DNA from: Salminus brasiliensis
Lineage: Eukaryota; Chordata; Actinopteri; Characiformes; Bryconidae
Reading direction: 5' to 3'
DNA: 64,000 nucleotides
NCBI RefSeq assembly: GCF_030463535.1
Contig: NC_132878.1
Coordinates: 97,451,570-97,515,569, forward strand
Shown here: piece by piece, positions 10,416 to 22,400 of the stretch
Numbering within the stretch: position 1 is the stretch's first letter
Layout of the letters: every line of letters starts with the position of its first letter
The notes under the pieces: generated by a model
Seen by the model: only the letters and a program-made list of their open reading frames with translations
What the model was told of the DNA's origin: nothing
Databases searched by the model: none
Translations under genes and position numbers: made by a program

Positions 10416-13400
10416 TCAGAGCCCTGGGAACAGGTAGAACAACTTTGTGAGAGAAATTCGATCCTTAGACACCATCTGTCTAAAGCGCCGGAAGTTCTCA
10501 AAACGTCTCATAACCTGTAACAGTAAAGGAGGAACACATTACACTCTGAGCTGAGCTTAGAGACTGAAACACTGTAGACCTGATTTATAGGGCAGTGTTG
10601 TCTCATATACATAAACAGAATCCTAATGTATAGTGCACATCTCAGTATTATAAGAGCAGCATTCCATATACAGTATATATCTTATATATATGAGCAGCAT
10701 TCCATATACAGTATATATCTTATATATTTAATATATATGAGCAGCATCCCATATACAGTATATATCTCATATATATGAGCAGCATCCCATATACAGTATA
10801 TATCTCATATATATGAGCAGCATCCCATATACAGTATATATCTTATATATTTAATATATATGAGCAGCATCCCATATACAGTATATATCTCATATATATG
10901 AGCAGCATCCCATATACAGTATATATCTTATATATTTAATATATATGAGCAGCATCCCATATACAGTATATATCTTATATACAATATATGAGCAGCATCC
11001 CATATACATCATATATCTCATATATATGAGCAGCATCCCATATACAGTATATATCTCATATATATTTAATATATATGAGCAGCATCCCATATACAGTATA
11101 TATCTTATATATTTAATATATATGAGCAGCATCCCATATACAGTATATATCTCATATATATGAGCAGCATCCCATATACAGTATATATCTTATATACAAT
11201 ATATGAGCAGCATCCCATATACAGTATATATCTCAGATATATGTAATATATACAATATATGAGCAGCATCCCATATACAGTACATATCTCATATATATTT
11301 AATATATATGAACAGCATCCCATATACAGTATACTGTATATATCTCATATATATATATATATATATATACATTTGAAGTGGCCTAGTAAATGGTCTAAAT
11401 ACTTGTCCATGTCCAAGTTTAGCTTTTCCTTTTCAATAAATTTGCAGCATTTCTAAAATTTCAGTTTTAATTTTTTTATTTGAGCACAAAGCAGCCGCAA
11501 CATGACAAAATGTGAAAAACGTGAAAGGGTCTGAAGACTGCCCGAATGCAATGTGTGTGAACTGTCTCCCCTATACAGAATGTGTCTCATAGACATGTAT
11601 GATTAGAATCGCATGAGTATGAAGTGCTGCTGGACTTGCCTGTCGGAACAGCTCCTCGATGTGGTCCTTATGCGCATTAGCGTTGAACACCTCCACCAGG
11701 AATCCAATGAAGTATGCTCCGTTTTCTACGTTCCTGAAAGATACGGTGTCTGTGGAAAACAACAGTCTTATTCAATTTTAATAAAAATTTGAACAAACAA
11801 AAAGTTTCTTCACCGACCTGAAGAACAACCTTCTCGGCATCAGTTTTAAAATTCTAGGCATAAAAAAAAATAAAAAAATAAAAATATAGAGTCTGGAGAC
11901 CAGACTTGCTTAGGCAGCTGCGTCACTCAGGAACCCGGGATCCCCTAGCCTAGCGGATCTGGAAGTTAAAAATGGTCTCACATATCGGTGAAAGTCTCTA
12001 AGCTTAAGCATAGGAAGGCTTATTACACACTAAAGTGTATTACTCAGTAGCTACGGGGGCTTTTGTACAAGCGGCGGGGGGGGGGGGGGGGGGGCTGTTC
12101 TTTAGTAACAGAAGTATGTAATAACACTGACGGCCGGTTGGCGGCCCACAGGCTGTAGTATCCTAATAACGGACAGTCAGGTGGTCAGGGTGCAGTGGGA
12201 TGAGGGTAAACCAATGGTCACCACGAGGTCCTACTCACCGGGGGTGCAGGAGAACAGGGAGACGAAATCCTTCTCTTTATGTTCCCACACACCATCAATC
12301 TCCATGTCGTCTGATTCGCTGTCAGAGACCCACACACGCCCATGCCTGTCTACACATATAGAATGGAGAACGTGACTGACTCCCACTCTCTGTCACCAGA
12401 GCTGAAAACACCCACCCCCTTCTCCCAGACCGAGCCTGTCCCACACCTCCTTTATTAAGCTTACAGATATACACTGAGGAGGCGGAGCTACAGTCTCTGG
12501 TTAGGGTGAATATTAATAATGCTCTAAATGTAGGTATTGTGATATACACTGAGGAGGAGGAGCTACAGTCTCTCATTAGGGTGAATATTAATAACGCTCT
12601 AAATGTAGGTATTGTGATATACACTGAGGAGGCGGAGCTACAGTCTCTCATTAGGGTGAATATTAATAACGCTCTAAATGTAGGTATTGTGATATACACT
12701 GAGGAGGAGGAGCTACAGTCTCTCATTAGGGATGAATATTAATAATGCTCTAAATGTAGGTACTGTGATATACACTGAGGAGGCGGAGCTACAGTCTCTC
12801 ATTAGGGTGAATAATAATTAATAACACTCTAAATGTAGGTATTGTGATATACACTGAGGAGGAGGAGCTACAGTCTCTCATTAGGGTGAATATTAATAAC
12901 GCTCTAAATGTAGGTATTGTGATATACACTGAGGAGACGGAGCTACAGTCTCTCATTAGGGTGAATATTAATAACGCTCTAAATGTAGGTATTGTGATAT
13001 ACACTGAGGAGGCGGAGCTACAGTCTCTCATTAGGGTGAATATTAATAACGCTCTAAATGTAGGTATTGTGATATACACTGAGGAGGAGGAGCTACAGTC
13101 TCTCATTAGGGATGAATATTAATAATGCTCTAAATGTAGGTATTGTGATATACACTGAGGAGGCGGAGCTACAGTCTCTCATTAGGGTGAATAATAATTA
13201 ATAACACTCTAAATGTAGGTATTGTGATATACGCTGAGGAGGCGGAGCTACAGTCTCTCATTAGGGTGAATATTAATAACGCTCTAAATGTAGGTATTGT
13301 GATATACGCTGAGGAGGCGGAGCTACAGTCTCTCATTAGGGTGAATATTAATAACGCTCTAAATGTAGGTATTGTGATATACGCTGAGGAGGCGGAGCTA

Positions 13401-16400
13401 CAGTTTCTCATTAGGGTGAATATTAATAACGCTCTAAATGTAGGTATTGTGATATACACTGAGGAGGCGGAGCTACAGTCTCTCATTAGGGTGAATATTA
13501 ATAACGCTCTAAATGTAGGTATTGTGATATACACTGAGGAGGAGGAGCTACAGTCTCTCATTAGGGATGAATATTAATAATGCTCTAAATGTAGGTATTG
13601 TGATATACACTGAGGAGGCGGAGCTACAGTCTCTCATTAGGGTGAATATTAATAACGCTCTAAATGTAGGTATTGTGATATACACTGAGGAGGCGGAGCT
13701 ACAGTCTCTCATTAGGGTGAATATTAATAACGCTCTAAATGTAGGTATTGTGATATACACTGAGGAGGCGGAGCTACAGTCTCTCATTAGGGTGAATATT
13801 AATAACGCTCTAAATGTAGGTATTGTGATATACACTGAGGAGGCGGAGCTACAGTCTCTCATTAGGGTGAATATTAATAACGCTCTAAATGTAGGTATTG
13901 TGATATACACTGAGGAGGCGGAGCTACAGTCTCTCATTAGGGTGAATATTAATAACGCTCTAAATGTAGGTATTGTGATATACACTGAGGAGGAGGAGCT
14001 ACAGTCTCTCATTAGGGATGAATATTAATAATGCTCTAAATGTAGGTATTGTGATATACACTGAGGAGGCGGAGCTACAGTCTCTCATTAGGGTGAATAA
14101 TAATTAATAACACTCTAAATGTAGGTATTGTGATATACACTGAGGAGGCGGAGCTACAGTCTCTCATTAGGGTGAATATTAATAACGCTCTAAATGTAGG
14201 TATTGTGATATACACTGAGGAGGAGGAGCTACAGTCTCTCATTAGGGTGAATATTAATAACGCTCTAAATGTAGGTATTGTGATATACACTGAGGAGACG
14301 GAGCTACAGTCTCTCATTAGGGTGAATATTAATAACGCTCTAAATGTAGGTATTGTGATATACACTGAGGAGGCGGAGCTACAGTCTCTCATTAGGGTGA
14401 ATATTAATAACGCTCTAAATGTAGGTATTGTGATATACACTGAGGAGGAGGAGCTACAGTCTCTCATTAGGGATGAATATTAATAATGCTCTAAATGTAG
14501 GTATTGTGATATACACTGAGGAGGCGGAGCTACAGTCTCTCATTAGGGTGAATAATAATTAATAACACTCTAAATGTAGGTATTGTGATATACGCTGAGG
14601 AGGCGGAGCTACAGTCTCTCATTAGGGTGAATATTAATAACGCTCTAAATGTAGGTATTGTGATATACGCTGAGGAGGCGGAGCTACAGTCTCTCATTAG
14701 GGTGAATATTAATAACGCTCTAAATGTAGGTATTGTGATATACGCTGAGGAGGCGGAGCTACAGTCTCTCATTAGGGTGAATATTAATAACGCTCTAAAT
14801 GTAGGTATTGTGATATACACTGAGGAGGCGGAGCTACAGTCTCTCATTAGGGTGAATATTAATAACGCTCTAAATGTAGGTATTGTGATATACACTGAGG
14901 AGGAGGAGCTACAGTCTCTCATTAGGGATGAATATTAATAATGCTCTAAATGTAGGTATTGTGATATACACTGAGGAGGCGGAGCTACAGTCTCTCATTA
15001 GGGTGAATAATAATTAATAACACTCTAAATGTAGGTATTGTGATATACGCTGAGGAGGCGGAGCTACAGTCTCTCATTAGGGTGAATATTAATAACGCTC
15101 TAAATGTAGGTATTGTGATATACGCTGAGGAGGCGGAGCTACAGTCTCTCATTAGGGTGAATATTAATAACGCTCTAAATGTAGGTATTGTGATATACGC
15201 TGAGGAGGCGGAGCTACAGTCTCTCATTAGGGTGAATATTAATAACGCTCTAAATGTAGGTATTGTGATATACACTGAGGAGGCGGAGCTACAGTCTCTC
15301 ATTAGGGTGAATATTAATAATGCTCTAAATGTAGGTATTGTGGTATACACTGAGGAGGCGGAGCTACAGTCTCTGGTTAGGGTGAATATTAATAATGCTC
15401 TAAATGTAGGTAATGTAATATACACTGAGGAGGCGGAGCTACAGTCTCTGGTTAGGGTGAATATTAATAATGCTCTAAATGTAGGTATTGTGATATACAC
15501 TGAGGAGGAGGAGCTACAGTCTCTCATTAGGGTGAATAATAATTAATAACGCTCTAAATGTAGGTATTGTGATATACACTGAGGAGGAGGAGCTACAGTC
15601 TCTCATTAGGGTGAATATTAATAACGCTCTAAATGTAGGTATTGTAATATACACTGAGGAGGCGGAGCTACAGTCTCTGGTTAGGGTGAATATTAATAAT
15701 GCTCTAAATGTAGGTATTGTAATATACACTGAGGAGGCGGAGCTACAGTCTCTCATTAGGGTGAATATTAATAACGCTCTAAATGTAGGTATTGTAATAT
15801 ACACTGAGGAGGCGGAGCTACAGTCTCTGGTTAGGGTGAATATTAATAATGCTCTAAATGTAGGTATTGTGATATACACTGAGGAGGCGGAGCTACAGTC
15901 TCTCATTAGGGTGAATATTAATAACGCTCTAAATGTAGGTATTGTGATATACACTGAGGAGGCGGAGCTACAGTCTCTCATTAGGGTGAATAATAATTAA
16001 TAACGCTCTAAATGTAGGTATTGTGGTATACACTGAGGAGGAGGAGCTACAGTCTCTCATTAGGGTGAATATTAATAACGCTCTAAATGTAGGTATTGTG
16101 ATATACACTGAGGAGGAGGAGCTACAGTCTCTCATTAGGGATGAATATTAATAATGCTCTAAATGTAGGTATTGTGATATACACTGAGGAGGCGGAGCTA
16201 CAGTCTCTCATTAGGGTGAATAATAATTAATAACACTCTAAATGTAGGTATTGTGATATACGCTGAGGAGGCGGAGCTACAGTCTCTCATTAGGGTGAAT
16301 ATTAATAACGCTCTAAATGTAGGTATTGTGATATACACTGAGGAGGCGGAGCTACAGTCTCTCATTAGGGTGAATATTAATAACGCTCTAAATGTAGGTA

Positions 16401-19400
16401 TTGTGATATACGCTGAGGAGGCGGAGCTACAGTCTCTCATTAGGGTGAATATTAATAACGCTCTAAATGTAGGTATTGTGATATACACTGAGGAGGAGGA
16501 GCTACAGTCTCTCATTAGGGATGAATATTAATAATGCTCTAAATGTAGGTATTGTGATATACACTGAGGAGGCGGAGCTACAGTCTCTCATTAGGGTGAA
16601 TAATAATTAATAACACTCTAAATGTAGGTATTGTGATATACGCTGAGGAGGCGGAGCTACAGTCTCTCATTAGGGTGAATATTAATAACGCTCTAAATGT
16701 AGGTATTGTGATATACGCTGAGGAGGCGGAGCTACAGTCTCTCATTAGGGTGAATATTAATAACGCTCTAAATGTAGGTATTGTGATATACGCTGAGGAG
16801 GCGGAGCTACAGTCTCTCATTAGGGTGAATATTAATAACGCTCTAAATGTAGGTATTGTGATATACACTGAGGAGGCGGAGCTACAGTCTCTCATTAGGG
16901 TGAATATTAATAATGCTCTAAATGTAGGTATTGTGGTATACACTGAGGAGGCGGAGCTACAGTCTCTGGTTAGGGTGAATATTAATAATGCTCTAAATGT
17001 AGGTAATGTAATATACACTGAGGAGGCGGAGCTACAGTCTCTGGTTAGGGTGAATATTAATAATGCTCTAAATGTAGGTATTGTGATATACACTGAGGAG
17101 GAGGAGCTACAGTCTCTCATTAGGGTGAATAATAATTAATAACGCTCTAAATGTAGGTATTGTGATATACACTGAGGAGGAGGAGCTACAGTCTCTCATT
17201 AGGGTGAATATTAATAACGCTCTAAATGTAGGTATTGTAATATACACTGAGGAGGCGGAGCTACAGTCTCTGGTTAGGGTGAATATTAATAATGCTCTAA
17301 ATGTAGGTATTGTAATATACACTGAGGAGGCGGAGCTACAGTCTCTCATTAGGGTGAATATTAATAACGCTCTAAATGTAGGTATTGTAATATACACTGA
17401 GGAGGCGGAGCTACAGTCTCTGGTTAGGGTGAATATTAATAATGCTCTAAATGTAGGTATTGTGATATACACTGAGGAGGCGGAGCTACAGTCTCTCATT
17501 AGGGTGAATATTAATAACGCTCTAAATGTAGGTATTGTGATATACACTGAGGAGGCGGAGCTACAGTCTCTCATTAGGGTGAATAATAATTAATAACGCT
17601 CTAAATGTAGGTATTGTGGTATACACTGAGGAGGAGGAGCTACAGTCTCTCATTAGGGTGAATATTAATAACGCTCTAAATGTAGGTATTGTGATATACA
17701 CTGAGGAGGCGGAGCTACAGTCTCTCATTAGGGTGAATATTAATAATGCTCTAAATGTAGGTATTGTGATATACGCTGAGATGTGATCAGTTTAACAGAT
17801 AGTTGTTTAAAATAACTGTAGAAAATGAACAGAAATAAATATGAAATATTAGTATTACCTCCTCTGCAGGCCTGAATCAGAATAACCTTGGGTTTGTCGC
17901 GCAGAGCCGGGCAGTTCGCTGTGTTCAGGTGTGTGTAGATATTGTCCACAGGAAGGAAATCCTTGTCATTGTCTGGTCCATGATGGACCCCCAAAATTTT
18001 GTCTTTCTTTCCGTGAGACATAATGACCACGAAGGTGCTGTCTGATTCTGCATGCTCGCTACGTCCAGCAAAGCTCCTAATCGCCTCGTCCATTTCCTGA
18101 AAAAACAACCAGTCTCAGTTTATTACTGGTGGAGTTGTGGGCGGTAGGCGTGTTCTGTGCTAATTATGCTAACTCTTGTGAAGACAACTGAATGTAATGG
18201 ACACTATTTTTAATGTCAATAAAAATCTTTATCTGCAGTTAGCTAATTAGCTAATTAGCTTCTTTACAAATGAACGGTCAGTGATATATAAAGAAGGGGT
18301 TCTAGCAGTTATTGGATTGCAGGCTTGGTGGACCTATACTTCCTTAGGACACTTGGAGGTTCTGCATAGGGCACATTTCATCCACCCTTCCCTTCCCAAC
18401 TCTTCCTGAGTTTCCAGCTGGTCCTCAATTTTTTGGAGGTCTCAGAATCCACAGCGTCAGCTTTCAACATTGGTGGGCTTCCTCCCCTTTTCATTTTATT
18501 GGTTAAGATCCTCTTTCTTCCAGTTTTGCTTCCTCTTCTCTGTTCTTCCTCCATCAGTGCTTCCTTCTCTAGAGTAACAGTGAGGGTTTCTGACTGCCCG
18601 ACCTTCCTGATCCTGCCAGTGGTTTACCATGGCCCTGCTTTTGTAAATAGCCACATAGGTAAAGGACAGAACACCAGACCTACAGATAACCCTGAAGTAC
18701 CTGGTCCATCTGGAGCAATGGACAATGCAGTAGGTAGGCTGGAGGAGAGGAGGTAGTCCCCAAAGGGGAAAGAGGAGGCAGTTGCCAGGTGAGCAGAGAA
18801 AGCCGTCGCCAGGTGAGGAGGGAAACCATCCCCAGGTGAGTTGGGGGAGAGTAAGGCTGGAAAGCGGGAAAGCTTCAGGCAGTGGTGGATCATCGGTTAG
18901 AGCTCCGGGCTGTTGATGACAGGGCTGTGGGTTTGAGACCTAGGCTCGGCAAGATGTCACTGTTGGGCCCTTGAGCAAGATTCTTTACCCTCTCTCTGCT
19001 CCCCGGGCTACCGTCTTCACAATGTCATATAGGGTCGTCATCTTGAGACTCCCAGACTCCCATCACTACCAGTGTTCGCCATATTCCTACATGGGCTGTA
19101 GAGACTACAATGCAGCAGCTGAGGTTTATGGCTATAGTGGGTCAATAGCTGAGCCACTTTGACAAGGGCCAAATTGTCGGACGACAGATACCATTACAAG
19201 AACTTTGCGTATCGGACGATAACAGATACCGATTCGATTCCACTGTTTAATTAATAACCTTAGATTTACTACATTTAGTAAACTCACTTAATCAATACTT
19301 TACTAACTTAAACTATAACAAATGAATTCAGATATTAATGAACATAATTTCTGTTTATTGGTCACTAAAATCAATAACTGTGCTGGACCTCGACACAGTG

Positions 19401-22400
19401 CTGTCCGGACTCAAATCTCAAAATCTGTGAGACTAAAGAGGAGCGAGCAGCCCCTCCCTTCTCGGTTCTCCGTATATGGAAGACAAGCAACAGGTGGAGA
19501 TAGGCGGAGTCCTGCTGTTTGTCATGATCTGTGTATGATGTCTGTAGGTTACTCTGATCCTGGGTTATGAAGCCTAGAAAACCGAGAATCTGGTACCGTG
19601 AATGGATCAAACGTTTGGATCAGACTAATTATCCAATATTCAACCAGCAAATTTTGTTAGTATCGGGCCGATATTCGATCCTAGTATCGGATTGGTGCAT
19701 CCCTAGTGGGTACATACAGATAGAGGTCTGAGCAAGGACAGACTACCAGCTGGCAACAGGGTGTTGGGTGATAACTGGTCAGACATGAAGACCTGAGCCG
19801 TTCTGACAAGGGACACACTGATATGTCCAGACGTCTTGATCTTGCTGCTTGTAGGCAGATTCAAGCAAGTTGTGGTGGGTAACTACCAACAGTGGGTCGA
19901 GAAGGGACAAATCACAGGGTGCTGGGCTACTGCAGAAGAACTCTTAACAAAAAGATGATGGTTACTGGTGGAAAAACCTCACATCACACAGTGCAGCACC
20001 CTCCTGCTACATAGCTGCAGATCTGTTAGAGTGCCCATGCTAACCCCTGTCTACCGTCAAAAGTGCCTACAGTAGCACACCCAAGTGTTCGGACTGGACC
20101 TTAAGGCAAAGAAAGAAGGTGGCCTGGTCTGATGAGGACTCTTTTCTTTTAGGTCACTTGGTTGGGCAGGTAAGCATTCACCATTTACCTGCGGGACAGG
20201 TCGTCTCGCAACTGACAGGAGTTCAAAGATCTGCTGGAAAGGCTTTAGAGGTTTTGTAGAATGAGCTGTTTTGGTGGCACTCCTCTTGCACCCAGTGGTG
20301 GACCAGTGGGTAAAGCACTGGTTTGATGTTTGTAGATGTTACATATTTCCATCAAACTTTCGGACCTTTTCCAATTTGTCTGCCCCCTACGCTGGTGGGT
20401 CGGTGGACTTCACAGACGTTCACCAGTGATCAAGATATATATCTAATAGCCGATGTGTTGGATGTGGGAGAAATGGTCAGGCATGAAGACCTGATGCCAA
20501 CTTGAGATGTCCAGGTGTCCGGGTCAGAATATCTTCAAAACGTCGAGGCTTGTGGGGGGCTTCTTGTCAGACGTGGTGGGTAACTACCCACAGTGGACCG
20601 AGGAGGGACAAATCAAAAAACGGTGACGGGGTGTTGGGTGCCCGAGGCTCATCAATGTATGAGGAAAACAAAGGCTATCCCATCTGGGCTGAACTGATAG
20701 ACAGCGTCCCAAGTCAGGAAAAACGACAAGAGCCAAACATTGTTGATGTTCTAGATAAACGACTGGGTCAGAACATCTCCAAAACATCAGGCAGGTCTTG
20801 TGGGGTATTCCCAATGTGCAGTGGCCAGTATCTACCTACCGGCGACAGGGTCATGGACGCCCAAGGCTCACTGATGCTCATGGAGGCCCCGCCCACCTCA
20901 CAACATACAGAATTTAAATGATCGCTGCTCACGTTAGCCTTGGTGCCAGATACTACAGGACTACAGGACACCTTGTGGAGTCCATGACTCGAATGGTCAG
21001 AGCTGTTGTTTATGTCACGGCTGAGTGGTGTAAGTCACTGGTGTCCAGTTTCCAGCCCTGACAACCACCAGGTGGCATCAGAGTAAACGCTGTTATGGTC
21101 ATGTGACTCCTATCTTATGCCTGATTGGTGGAAGTTGTTAAACATCTTAGCATTAGTCTCCATGTTGTTGACTCACCCGGCCAGAGAGGTTGGTGTGCTT
21201 TACTACATCATAGCCCAGACCTCTCAGCAGTGTCTCCATGTTCTCCTCGTCTATCTGAGCTCCATTCCTTCTCAAATTAGCGTTGTCAAACTCCACGTTG
21301 TTGATGAGCAGAGCCAAGCGCTTCCTTGTACCCTTATCTAGAACATGGTAAATCTGAGGAAATATATACATACATATACATATATATATTAGTTCATTGT
21401 CCTGTTTCTGACACCCCATGTTGTCCTTCAGTGGGTGGACTTTAATACATGCTTCAAAATAAGGGGGCTTTGGAGTGGTTCCACCAAGGAACCTTTTTTA
21501 TTTTTTGGAGTTTAAAGAACCTCCGCATAAGAAAGAACTTTACACCCCAAATAAAAACTAATTAACCCCTTAAAACAGCTTATTTTAGCAATTTTTTAAC
21601 CCCCTTTGCACAAATAACTGAATGAGATGGTGAGTTTGCTGTGAAGCGCTCGGTTCTAGATAAGCTCCCCCAGTCAGAGCTGGAGTTCTACAGTGGAGGT
21701 TCTAGATAAGCTCCCCCAGTCAGAGCTGGAGTTCTACAGTGGAGGTGAAGGGAAGCAGACGTCTGAAGCTCTAATAATAAAAGCTCCTCACAGAAAGTTC
21801 TTCACCTAATGGTGATGAAGACGCTGCCTGATGCCTGAGACACGGTTCTACCAGAGTTCTGAGAAGAGTTCGGCTCTAGAACCTGCTTTTAAAATCAGAT
21901 CATTAAAATGGTGGAGGGATACATGCTGCAGGGTGTAGTGCAGCTACAGAAAGTAGTCCCTAAAGAGAACTGGATTAGTTCAGATTCTCTATTCACTATT
22001 TTACCTTCATCATCATCATCATCGTCATTCCATATAACCCACTGGTGGGTTTGGATAGGAGATAAATTATGGGCTGTATCTGTGTTGTTGTAGTCATGGC
22101 GACCGACGCCTGCTTCCATTCACCTCCACTGTAAAGTCAGATTCCTACCTCCTTTCCTTTTTCTCTGAGGACGTTCTCCTTGAACTGGGGGGTGCAGTGA
22201 ATGAGAGCAGAGTTGGGGTTGGGTGGAAGGGTTGGAGAATCCCCTGCAGAAGGAATTTCAGGGTCTGTGGTAACGTCAGATTGAAGTGGAGGTTCAGGTT
22301 GAGGCGCTTGGCGAACGAAATCTGAGAACAACGACATTAGGACAGAGATTAGCTTGGTAACCAGACTGCTAAATTTCTTGATGAATGGACCAATAGAAAT

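Noticed and set aside
12506-17593. Many long mirrored reading frames (up to 180 codons) on both strands
   Set aside because: They come from a 75-bp repeat unit that is a whole number of codons without stops. No start context, splice support or domain; they lie in a caspase intron.
12466-17780. CRISPR-like array
   Set aside because: Units are contiguous with no unique spacers, and the setting is a vertebrate intron.
18433-18756. 107-codon plus-strand frame in caspase copy 1 intron 3
   Set aside because: No domain recognised, no splice sites that fit and no paralogue in the window.
18872-19010. Functional tRNA gene
   Set aside because: Only A- and B-box-like words are present; no acceptor stem or anticodon arm could be drawn.
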